This document shows, in pieces, positions 1-7,307 of a DNA stretch of 38,258 nt; positions within the stretch are counted from its first letter, which is position 1, and the number at the start of each line of letters is the position of its first letter. The stretch is from Deltaproteobacteria bacterium (GTDB lineage Bacteria; Myxococcota; XYA12-FULL-58-9; JAFGEK01), in assembly GCA_016931625.1 (NCBI GenBank), contig JAFGEK010000081.1:1-38258 (forward strand). The letters run 5' to 3'. The notes under the pieces are model-generated. The model worked only from the letters and a program-made list of their open reading frames with translations. It searched no databases and had not been told where the DNA came from. Made by a program: the position numbers and the translations under genes.

Positions 1-71
1 CAAGTCGCAGGCAGGATTTCTGCGAGCACGCGGTCGTAAGTAGCGGATTTCGTGAAGATCGACGGGAGACA

Positions 72-87
72 TTTAGGGACACCCCCT
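72..87 (+). repeat. REP-like hairpin repeat, copy 1
   Basis: The 16-base sequence TTTAGGGACACCCCCT can fold as TAGGG / CCCTA around a short loop. Its exact reverse complement lies at 5347-5362, so the pair brackets the T6SS-type island as a perfect 16-bp inverted repeat. Related copies are at 31193-31211, 33617-33631 and 38079-38093. Short dispersed hairpins like this are typical of REP elements mobilised by Y1 (IS200-like) transposases; no such transposase gene is in the window. Confidence 0.7.
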
Positions 88-103
88 ACTTAAGTATACT
101 GCT

Positions 104-2266
104 TTAAAAACGGTAAATTTTGTCTGCTTTTGATTCAAAATCTTTCCTAATGTTTCCGGGCAAATTTTTAAGCCATTTGCTGGCCTTCTTTAATTCTTTA
201 TATGCAGCCCGGCCAGCTGCTTCGGCGATTTCTATATGAAATTGAATAACACGTTGATAAGCCAGCAAGGCAATTTCAGCAGCCTTTAGGGCAATTTCGA
301 TTATCATTCTAGCTGTTGCAATATCATCTTCTACTTTTTGCACTATAATTTGTCCTAGCTTTTCTAGCGCAGCTTGCACTGCTAAGCGAACTGTATTAGA
401 GGCTTTACTTAGAATTATTTCAGCCTTGGCGGCTACAATCACTAAATTAACAAACTCACGCAAAGCGCGCCACTTAGCTTCAAGCGCAGTCTCTATCAAT
501 TTTGCTTCAGCCTTCTTTTTAGCCTGTTGTAAGGCACGTTCGGCACGAATTAAAGCAAGAGCTGCTTGAAGAAGTCGTTTTCTTGCCTCTTTTGCGACTG
601 CCTCAGCGGCGTCACTCGCCAACTCTTTCCCTATTTGACTAGAAAGTTTTCCCATATTCTCAAGGTGATCATGCACGTGTTGACTATAGCGTAGTGTATC
701 TGAATACCAATGCTGGTTTGCTGCTGCCCTATCCCAAGCAAGCTTCACATATATTTTGCGCAAGCATGGCCTATGGGTATGTGCCATAACATAGATAAGT
801 TTGCGCTCTTCAATACAAACATCAACCCCGCGCGCCAACCTCTGTAATCGCGCTGGATAGGCATCAGCTGTACTAAAACGTTGTATGGCACATAATGCCG
901 CAGATGCTGGGTCTTCAATCTCACGTATTGCAGGGAATAAAAATGCTGTCTGCGTTAGCGCCCATCCATTAACCGCATCGTCATCACAATTAAAAGAATC
1001 TGATTGATGTCCGTGCTCAGCCCAAAAAGTATTACCACCTTTATCATAATATCTTGCAGCGCGAGTTTTCATTAAATAGTTATCGTGGTTGCCATAAAGA
1101 ATACGCGTAGGCAAACGTGGGTGGTTCTGCAAACTCTCAAGTAAACTAACGGTTTTACCAACTTTGCGATTTTTCTTAGTGCGATTACGCCAAAAATCTA
1201 CAAAAAAATTAGCACCAGGATTATATGATACCCTTTCACTAAATCCACATTTCATACCAATCCAAAAATCGTAACAATCACCAAGTTGGGTTAAATCTAT
1301 ATTACCGAGACTATGCGGGCGATCACGCAATAACTTAAGAAACTTAACTAGGTCATCGCCAGCATCTTGAAAAATATCAGCGCCTTTTTGCACACGACTG
1401 CCATAATAATAGCCATACCACTCACGTGCCTCTTTACGTTGCATTATGCCATCATTCTGAATGCTATTAGGTACATCTATTGATTCCATGGCCCCTAACT
1501 GTTTGCCTAAAGCACTCAATGAATAGCCAGCAAATACTGTTGCTAAACTAGGTGGGGTACTTAATGTTAAGCCTGCTTGCAAACCCATGTAATAAACAAT
1601 CGATTTTACATTATCGTTTAGGCTTAAACGCCCGCAGCTTAATACTTCGTCTCGACCTAGTTCGGCACCTTTAGGCTTTATGTAAGTATCAGCTTCATCG
1701 GATATTACCGGCAAATGCAAGTCGCCTAAAAACACATGAATATTTTTAGTATCGAGGTTGGGGCAACGAGTATCATGCGCTGTCATCGCACTGATTACTT
1801 CAACATCGCCTAAGCCATGAGTTCGATTAGTATCGCTTGAAAGATGATCGAGTAATGGTTTGATTTTGTTTATGTATATGGGTTCTTTTTTAATTTTTTT
1901 ATCAATGTTTTTATCATACGTAATTCCCTCGTAACCATTTTGCGAAAACGCACACAATACCGCCATATTGCCACAAACCACGCCAAACTCACGATGACGC
2001 GGGTGATTTTTTGCGTTTTTAGGACCGTCGCCTGTCCAACAACCAACATCAAGGCAAAGAATTTGTGCTATGTCAGGCGGTGCCATTTTAGCTCGCCCGT
2101 CAACACATACCTTGGTTGTATAACCATTTATGTTGCACAATTCATCTGGATTGTACCAATATTCAATATCAGGCAATAAATTTCGCGAATCCAAATTTTT
2201 AACAAAATCTGTAAGATAAGCCGTTACTGTGTTTGCATCGAAAAAACCTTTTGCTTCAGTCGCCAT
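104..2266 (-). CDS. metallophosphoesterase with long helical C-terminal tail, putative T6SS effector
   Basis: This 720-residue protein carries the full calcineurin-like metallophosphoesterase signature: GDLH at 181-184, GDCYDFW at 329-335, GNHD at 392-395, HGH at 418-420 and AHTH at 495-498. These are the residues that bind two metal ions, so the enzyme looks catalytically complete. The closest familiar architecture is the LpxH-like (UDP-diacylglucosamine pyrophosphatase) class, but the substrate cannot be read from sequence. From about residue 535 to the end the protein is an alanine- and lysine-rich, heptad-like helical region, which could be a coiled coil, a membrane-active segment or a delivery tail. 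There is no signal peptide. It is the last gene of a minus-strand run with a PAAR-like tip, VgrG pieces and a lipoprotein; that position suggests a secreted effector. The effector role is inference from context, while the enzyme family is clear. Confidence 0.8.
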   Translation of the reverse strand: MATEAKGFFDANTVTAYLTDFVKNLDSRNLLPDIEYWYNPDELCNINGYTTKVCVDGRAKMAPPDIAQILCLDVGCWTGDGPKNAKNHPRHREFGVVCGNMAVLCAFSQNGYEGITYDKNIDKKIKKEPIYINKIKPLLDHLSSDTNRTHGLGDVEVISAMTAHDTRCPNLDTKNIHVFLGDLHLPVISDEADTYIKPKGAELGRDEVLSCGRLSLNDNVKSIVYYMGLQAGLTLSTPPSLATVFAGYSLSALGKQLGAMESIDVPNSIQNDGIMQRKEAREWYGYYYGSRVQKGADIFQDAGDDLVKFLKLLRDRPHSLGNIDLTQLGDCYDFWIGMKCGFSERVSYNPGANFFVDFWRNRTKKNRKVGKTVSLLESLQNHPRLPTRILYGNHDNYLMKTRAARYYDKGGNTFWAEHGHQSDSFNCDDDAVNGWALTQTAFLFPAIREIEDPASAALCAIQRFSTADAYPARLQRLARGVDVCIEERKLIYVMAHTHRPCLRKIYVKLAWDRAAANQHWYSDTLRYSQHVHDHLENMGKLSSQIGKELASDAAEAVAKEARKRLLQAALALIRAERALQQAKKKAEAKLIETALEAKWRALREFVNLVIVAAKAEIILSKASNTVRLAVQAALEKLGQIIVQKVEDDIATARMIIEIALKAAEIALLAYQRVIQFHIEIAEAAGRAAYKELKKASKWLKNLPGNIRKDFESKADKIYRF

Positions 2267-2297
2267 GACTTAATCTCCCTCCTTTATATTTGTTATA

Positions 2298-3164
2298 TTA
2301 ATGCTTGAGTTTGCTTTTTGGGGATGATACCGTCTTCGATAAAGGTGGTGTCCAGATATCACGCCCTTTGGGGTAATCGCGAAAAGAAGAATAAATTCTA
2401 TCACTCCAACGAATATAAAACTTATAAAAATACGGTTTGCGGTCAAATTTTGCATCGCTTTTAATTTCAATTTTAAATATTCCGCCATCTTTGGTGTCAA
2501 AGCCATAACCATCTTCAATAGGGTCATTTAAATGAGCAATTGCAACAGGTTCGCCATTTTGACTAACTTGTATATTAAAAATATATTCTGATGGGTCAGG
2601 TTCAATACTAATAGATGCCTTTTTTTGCGGTGCTAATTCAACCAGATAAGCATCATTAACTTTACTAACATCACCATCAGGTATTTCACGCACTACTACT
2701 TCACCGGGCAAAATGCCCCGCACCCCGGGTGGAGTTTGTGGTTTTATTAAGCGCTCAATCAAATGTACATCTTCAACTTCAATCCAGTATTCAGTTACTG
2801 AACCTATCAGCCCGCCACTGTCGCCTTTCATACTAGTGGCTTTCATGCCATATTTGCCGCCAAAAATCCGACCATCGCTAATGGTAAAAACTTTATAGGC
2901 TATCGCATTAATCGGCTTGCCATACACCCATCTTTCAAACTTTATTTTGTCACCAAAACTAATTGATGTAAAATTCGGGCCACCAACGACCGGGTAACCA
3001 CATAGTTCTTCAATTTTATCAGGCCGAAATGGAAACGGATTTTCTTCGTATACGTAGCGTTCCTCTGGCGGCAAGCTACATCCACTTGTGCTTATAAGCC
3101 CAACTACTCCAGATACAGCGCTACTTAACGACCCGACTATTGACAACCATTTACGTAATGACAT
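2298..3164 (-). CDS. putative lipoprotein, candidate immunity or accessory protein
   Basis: This 288-residue protein has a basic start (MSLRKW), a hydrophobic stretch and a cysteine at about residue 29 in the context STSGC, which resembles a lipobox although the residue at -3 is not the usual leucine. The mature part is polar and rich in beta-strand-like sequence, with no family I recognise. It lies 31 bp upstream of the metallophosphoesterase in the same run, between the spike-extension gene and the effector candidate. T6SS effectors are commonly paired with a periplasmic immunity protein encoded next door, so that role is plausible but unproven. It could instead be an envelope protein unrelated to secretion. 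Confidence 0.6.
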   Translation of the reverse strand: MSLRKWLSIVGSLSSAVSGVVGLISTSGCSLPPEERYVYEENPFPFRPDKIEELCGYPVVGGPNFTSISFGDKIKFERWVYGKPINAIAYKVFTISDGRIFGGKYGMKATSMKGDSGGLIGSVTEYWIEVEDVHLIERLIKPQTPPGVRGILPGEVVVREIPDGDVSKVNDAYLVELAPQKKASISIEPDPSEYIFNIQVSQNGEPVAIAHLNDPIEDGYGFDTKDGGIFKIEIKSDAKFDRKPYFYKFYIRWSDRIYSSFRDYPKGRDIWTPPLSKTVSSPKSKLKH

Positions 3165-3207
3165 TTATAGCCTCCCAAAAATTATCAATAACCATTATTT
3201 TTTAAGC

Positions 3208-3765
3208 TTAACCCCCATAGACTTCACTGAGTTTGGCTGCCGTAGCTTCATCAAGCTCACCAGATATTTCAAGTTCGTTGTCCTCTTGAAATTGTTGCAC
3301 AGCAATTTGCGCTTCTGGAGTAAGCTCTGCAACAAGCTCGCCGTTAAAATAACCTAGGCTACGCAAGCGCAATAATGCGCCTTCTATACTTGCTGACGGC
3401 AGCAACTCATCGTCACTTATTTCAATTGGCCAATTAAGCTGCGTGCCTTCGGGGTATTCATCTATCCATATGGTAAGCTGACCCACGCTTGCATCTTTTG
3501 GTATAGTCTCGTTCAAATAGCCGTCACCATCAGTAGTACCTTCATACCTACCGCCAGCAACAATAAGCCGATAGTGCTTATCAGCAAAAACATTAAGATC
3601 TGCGTCATGAACTTGCAGCTTAAGCTCTCGCGTTTGTGCTAGTTCATCTTGCGCATTAGCCGCGGCTGCCGCGCCACCGCCACAATTAAGATTAACCTGA
3701 CCACCATTAATATTAGCATTAGCGCAAAGTATTGAGTACCTGCGCGGCATCACAATTATAGGCAT
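3208..3765 (-). CDS. VgrG C-terminal extension: beta domain plus peptidoglycan-binding domain
   Basis: The open frame encodes 185 residues. Residues 15-28 (ANANINGGQVNLNC) look like the end of a VgrG beta-helix, followed by a Gly/Ala linker. A beta-rich domain (about 50-120) comes next, then a PG_binding_1-type domain (about 128-183, with RLRSLGYFNG and AVQQFQEDNEL). In Myxococcota-type VgrG proteins such domains can be fused to the spike. Here the frame overlaps the end of the vgrG frame by 47 bp and is shifted against it, so this is probably the detached C terminus of the same protein. The ten residues before the VgrG-like part look out of frame, and the listed start may not be used. Peptidoglycan binding is predicted from the domain; independent expression is uncertain. 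Confidence 0.65.
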   Translation of the reverse strand: MPIIVMPRRYSILCANANINGGQVNLNCGGGAAAAANAQDELAQTRELKLQVHDADLNVFADKHYRLIVAGGRYEGTTDGDGYLNETIPKDASVGQLTIWIDEYPEGTQLNWPIEISDDELLPSASIEGALLRLRSLGYFNGELVAELTPEAQIAVQQFQEDNELEISGELDEATAAKLSEVYGG

Positions 3766-4765
3766 CGTCTTCTTCTATATGTTCGCTGCGTGCATTTTTA
3801 ACCACCACTTGATATTGGCCGCCGACTTTATCTGTACGATTAAGTGTTACGTCACTGACTTGGTTGCCTAACACCTTCATGATTTGGTTTTGTTCAACTA
3901 ACTGCGTTTGCATACCGGCAACTGTAGTTAAATCGTCACCCCCAATACGTACGAAGCGATCTTGCTGCGCCTCTTCGACCAAATTTCGCTGTGCATGTAA
4001 TAACAACTCCTCGGCACCCGCCGTATCTTCAAAAGAAAGCTCATTATGCCCCCAACCACCCGGCGTACTACTGGTACGAATGCCGCTGCGTGATTTTTCG
4101 CCTGGTAAAACCCAAGGCCAAAGATTGCTGCCATTAAATAAACAACCAGTAATGACAGGGTAATCAGGATTGCCGTGCATAAAAGTAACTACAACTTCGC
4201 TACCAGCGCGTGGCAAAAATTGAAAACCGAATCCTGCACCTGCCAACGGTTGCGCCAAACGGATCCAACAAGAGTTTGTGCCCTTCTTTTTTGCTGATAG
4301 ATCCCAATAAAAACGCACTTTGATCCGCCCATGCTTATCAGTATAAATTTCTTCACTACCACTGGCTTCGACAATCGCGGTTTCAGCCACATGAACAACA
4401 CGACGCTCTGGTGTCGCTGGGCGATAAGCTACTTCAGCCGGTACACAGGTAAAGACATTGCGATAAGCCTCGGTGAATTTATTATCAGCATTAGCAGTTG
4501 GCACTTCACCATGATGCTCAATTGCGACTACGGTATAGTCGTGGTCAACTTGCTCAAAAGGATGTCCGGCAAGATGAAAAAAATACCCTGGCAGTAAACG
4601 CCAATTGCGACTAGCTCCTTTTGCCATATAGGCGTTTCGCCGTAATTGCGATAAAGCTTTCTGGGCGTCTGGCGTTTCCACTACTACCTTTTTCGGGTTT
4701 GATTCATGCCGAGTATAGCTTGCATGAGTATGAATGAAATAACACGTATCTCTTCTTGTGAACAT
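3719..4765 (-). pseudogene. vgrG: vgrG, truncated T6SS spike gene
   Basis: This frame encodes 348 residues covering the C-terminal half of a VgrG (Rhs/Vgr family) spike. It has the PGYFFHLAGHP segment, the OB-fold region with YTDKHGRIKVRFYWD, the WIRLAQPLAGAGFGFQFLPR segment and the GSEVVVTFMHGNPDYPVITG segment, followed by the start of the gp5-like repeat region. Nearly all of the gp27-like N-terminal domain, normally about 250-300 residues, is missing. The frame ends early at DDAYNCDAAQVLNTLR, just where a shifted frame resumes with VgrG-like sequence. The first residues MFTRRDTCYF appear out of frame. The gene therefore carries at least two lesions and is unlikely to make a functional spike unless the sequence contains errors. 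Confidence 0.75.
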
Positions 4766-4836
4766 AAAGGCGTATAAAAATCAAAACCCAATTTAGCATT
4801 GAACTGCTGCCCTAAAAAATCTTCAATGAGTTTCAT
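4684..4836 (-). pseudogene. vgrG N-terminal fragment in a different frame
   Basis: An ATG at 4836 lies one base beyond the stop codon of the DUF4280 gene and opens a 50-codon frame beginning MKLIEDFLGQQF. The stretch EEIRVISF near residue 28 resembles the start of a VgrG gp27-like domain. The frame then stops, while the neighbouring frame continues with typical VgrG sequence. The arrangement fits an original vgrG start that was cut by an internal deletion and frameshift. The match is short, so the assignment to vgrG rests mainly on position. Confidence 0.4.
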
Positions 4837-4837
4837 T

Positions 4838-5227
4838 TTATGCCACCCCCGTTTTTTGCGATTTGGGTGATGTTATTTCAATTACCCCACCATATTGGCA
4901 GTTACATTTTGAGTCTGGCGTTAAAGCTGCTTGCTTGCCAATCTTCACAGAGTTTGAACCTGGGGTCCACGGACTAGTAGTAACAGGCTCGCATGGTTGT
5001 GGGGTTAAAGTACCATTAGCAGCTGCAGTAGCCGCAGCGACTTGCGGGTTAGCTAGCGACCGACATAAACCAAATGGCGAAATATTAGTGTTAGGTTGAT
5101 AAGCCTGTATGGTGGCGGCGTATTGATCTTCACAATTAGTATTGTCGTCGGGCAAAACACTAAGTGTACCTGGTGCGCTACCCATCGAACATTTTAATTG
5201 TGCACCATGAATAACTAGCAATGCCAT
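4838..5227 (-). CDS. DUF4280 PAAR-like spike-tip protein
   Basis: This 129-residue protein matches the DUF4280 (PAAR-like) family. It has the GAQLKCSMGSAPGTLSVLP opening, the NISPFGLCRSLANP centre with alanine-rich AAATAAA, the LTPQPCEPVT segment, and the CNCQYGGVIEITSP end with its conserved cysteines and glycines. Such proteins cap VgrG-type spikes in T6SS and related contractile injection systems and often help attach effectors. A purine-rich GGGAGG lies about 12 bases before the ATG. It is the first gene of the minus-strand run, and the broken vgrG starts almost on its stop codon, which suggests translational coupling. The gene itself looks intact. Confidence 0.85.
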   Translation of the reverse strand: MALLVIHGAQLKCSMGSAPGTLSVLPDDNTNCEDQYAATIQAYQPNTNISPFGLCRSLANPQVAAATAAANGTLTPQPCEPVTTSPWTPGSNSVKIGKQAALTPDSKCNCQYGGVIEITSPKSQKTGVA

Positions 5228-5259
5228 TTTATAACTTAGCCTCCCTTTTTTAAGGCACT

Positions 5260-5289
5260 ATCATATATTAGCAATTCAAATAAATCCAA
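5260..5289 (-). promoter_or_regulatory. possible sigma70-type promoter for the spike island
   Basis: On the minus strand TTGGAT (5289-5284) and TATGAT (5265-5260) are spaced by 18 bases, 33 bases before the DUF4280 start codon. It is the best match in the short gap and would drive the whole minus-strand run. AT-rich DNA gives such matches by chance, so support is modest. Confidence 0.35.
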
Positions 5290-5346
5290 ATAACCAAACA
5301 AAATCAAAGTATTCTGAACTCTCCTGCATATGTGGGGATACTAGTC

Positions 5347-5362
5347 AGGGGGTGTCCCTAAA
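5347..5362 (-). repeat. REP-like hairpin repeat, copy 2
   Basis: AGGGGGTGTCCCTAAA is the exact reverse complement of 72-87. It marks the right border of the T6SS-type island, between the DUF4280 gene and the divergent cdaA operon. Confidence 0.7.
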
Positions 5363-5430
5363 CTAAGAAATTTACACTATTAAAAGTCGCTATGGTTAAA
5401 CTTTTTGGGTTTTCGCTTAAATTAACCACA

Positions 5431-5459
5431 TTGCGATAAATCTACGCGAAATCTTTATA
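5431..5459 (+). promoter_or_regulatory. possible promoter of the cdaA-cdaR-glmM operon
   Basis: TTGCGA at 5431-5436 and TTTATA at 5454-5459 are separated by 17 bases and would start transcription near 5466, a few bases before the first possible start codon of cdaA. The match is moderate. Confidence 0.35.
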
Positions 5460-5477
5460 AATTATTTAAATTCTCAG

Positions 5478-6338
5478 TTGTGGACGATGGTGTCGTGTGG
5501 TACCGATTTTTATTGGATGAACTGGGATTTTTTACCACACAACGATATTCGCACGGTCCTCACCGCGCTTGTAGATATTGTTGTCGTTGCTTACCTTATC
5601 TATCGAATTTTATTGCTGATTCGCGGTACGCGCGCACAGCAAATATTAGTGGGCATTGGCCTTATTGTCGCTGGTTTTTTTACTGCTAACCTGCTTGGCT
5701 TGCGCACCCTGTCGTGGATCCTTGATAATTTCATCAGCTCATTCTTATTGATAGTTATAGTAGTCTTTCAGCATGATATCCGTCGTGGCCTTTCACGCGT
5801 TGGCCGCCGCCCCTTCTTTGGCGGTTCAGCTTATGGTCAAGGTGTTTATATTGTAGATGAAATAACCCGTGCTGCTGAAACCATGGCACAAGATCGCTTG
5901 GGGGCCATTATTTTAATCGAACGAGAAGCTGACCTCAGTGAGCTTGCCGAAACCGGCATTCGTTGTGATGCAAGAATTTCAACCGGCCTTTTAATGCAAA
6001 TATTCACCCCTCCTGGTCCGCTTCATGATGGAGCGGTTATTGTGCAAAATGGGCGCATCTCTGCTGCTGCGGTATTTTTGCCACTCACGCAAAATCCACG
6101 CCTTGACCCATCGCTTGGCACGCGTCATCGCGCTGGTGTTGGTGCCACCGAAGAATTAGATGCTATAGCAATTATCGTCAGTGAAGAACGTGGTCAAATA
6201 TCAATTGCCGAAGGAGGCACTTTAACCCGTGATCTCGACAGCGCCATGATGCGTAAAGTATTGCAACGCTACTTTGGTGCTCGTCCTCGTCCACCTTCAC
6301 GCCGTCGTGAACTCACGGGCAAACGTATTATTAAGTAA
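5478..6338 (+). CDS. cdaA: diadenylate cyclase, membrane-bound CdaA type
   Basis: This 286-residue protein makes c-di-AMP from two ATP. Three membrane segments lie at about 26-48, 55-73 and 84-99, followed by a DisA_N (DAC) domain with the catalytic DGA at 184-186 and RHR at 216-218. The layout and length match CdaA/DacA rather than DisA. It heads an operon with a YbbR-domain protein 6 bp downstream and glmM after that, the same order as in Bacillus and relatives, where CdaR and GlmM bind and modulate the cyclase. The frame opens at TTG 5478; ATG at 5487 or 5517 are alternative starts, and none has a clear Shine-Dalgarno sequence, so the exact N terminus is open. Confidence 0.93.
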   Translation: MWTMVSCGTDFYWMNWDFLPHNDIRTVLTALVDIVVVAYLIYRILLLIRGTRAQQILVGIGLIVAGFFTANLLGLRTLSWILDNFISSFLLIVIVVFQHDIRRGLSRVGRRPFFGGSAYGQGVYIVDEITRAAETMAQDRLGAIILIEREADLSELAETGIRCDARISTGLLMQIFTPPGPLHDGAVIVQNGRISAAAVFLPLTQNPRLDPSLGTRHRAGVGATEELDAIAIIVSEERGQISIAEGGTLTRDLDSAMMRKVLQRYFGARPRPPSRRRELTGKRIIK

Positions 6339-6344
6339 CTAACC

Positions 6345-7304
6345 ATGACTCTATCGTTTATTACGAAAAATATTACCCTTAAATTATTTTCGCTGATTGT
6401 TGCTAGCTTGCTCTTCTTATTTGTCAATATCGAAAGCGGCACTTCAGCCGATGTAGATTTTCGTCTCGAATATCATTTACCTGACGACATCATAATTGTT
6501 GGCGATGCTCCAACGCAGTTACATGCAACCCTGCGTGGTCCTTGGGCTGCGGTGCGCTCGTACGATATTGCTGATCTCAAACCAGTAATAATCGATATTA
6601 AAAATGCCGGGCCAGGTAGTTTTCGTCGCACAATCGATATTAACGAAATAACTCCACCCGGGGGTATGCGAGTAATTTCTATACGCCCAACTGAAATTGA
6701 ACTTGTCTTAGACCGCCGCGTCGAACGTCAAGTAGCGGTACAAACAGATATCGTCGGCAAACCTGACCTTGGTTATGAAGTTGCAGCTATTGAAACAACA
6801 CCTGAGAAAGTATGGGTTAGCGGTCCAGCAAAAAAAGTTGAAACACTCGACGCGATTCCTACCCGCGTAATCGATATTGAAGGCAGACGTGAAGATATTT
6901 CTGTTGATATCGAAATTAAGCCACCACTTGCCCCCATTCGTCTTAAAGAAAAACGAGTTAGTGTCACTATACGTATTGCCGAAGAACTTACAACTCGTTC
7001 ATTTGAAAATTTGCCCGTTCGTGTTGATGGAGCACCAATTGGTATCTCTGCTATACCTGATAAAGTAACTGTAAAATTAAAAGGCCCAAAAAATCTTGTA
7101 GAAAATATAGAGCCAAGCACCATCATTCCATATGTTGATATAACCCAAGAAATAAACGAAGGTGCCTTAGTGATTGATAAAATGGTCAGTCTACAAGGTA
7201 ATCCTGAGCAAACCCAATGGATAGGTACAGCTCCTAAGGTGCAAATAATTATAGGCAAAAATAAAAACCGCATCAGAAAGAAAAAACCATCGCCAAGGAA
7301 TTAA
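6345..7304 (+). CDS. cdaR: YbbR-domain protein, CdaR-like regulator of the cyclase
   Basis: The 319-residue product starts with a single membrane anchor (about 10-27, LFSLIVASLLFLFVNI) and continues with three or so YbbR repeats of about 80 residues. Recurring segments such as PEKVWVSGPAKKVE and PDKVTVKLKGPKNLVE mark the repeats. In Firmicutes the homologue CdaR (YbbR) sits outside the membrane and modulates CdaA. It is transcribed between cdaA and glmM with gaps of only 6 and 3 bp, so the three are almost certainly one operon. The family is recognised by anchor, repeats and context; the regulatory role here is by analogy. Confidence 0.88.
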   Translation: MTLSFITKNITLKLFSLIVASLLFLFVNIESGTSADVDFRLEYHLPDDIIIVGDAPTQLHATLRGPWAAVRSYDIADLKPVIIDIKNAGPGSFRRTIDINEITPPGGMRVISIRPTEIELVLDRRVERQVAVQTDIVGKPDLGYEVAAIETTPEKVWVSGPAKKVETLDAIPTRVIDIEGRREDISVDIEIKPPLAPIRLKEKRVSVTIRIAEELTTRSFENLPVRVDGAPIGISAIPDKVTVKLKGPKNLVENIEPSTIIPYVDITQEINEGALVIDKMVSLQGNPEQTQWIGTAPKVQIIIGKNKNRIRKKKPSPRN

Positions 7305-7307
7305 ATA

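Noticed and set aside
1870-2179. Overlapping open frames on both strands within the metallophosphoesterase gene
   Set aside because: They are shadows of the main gene and show no motifs or ribosome sites.
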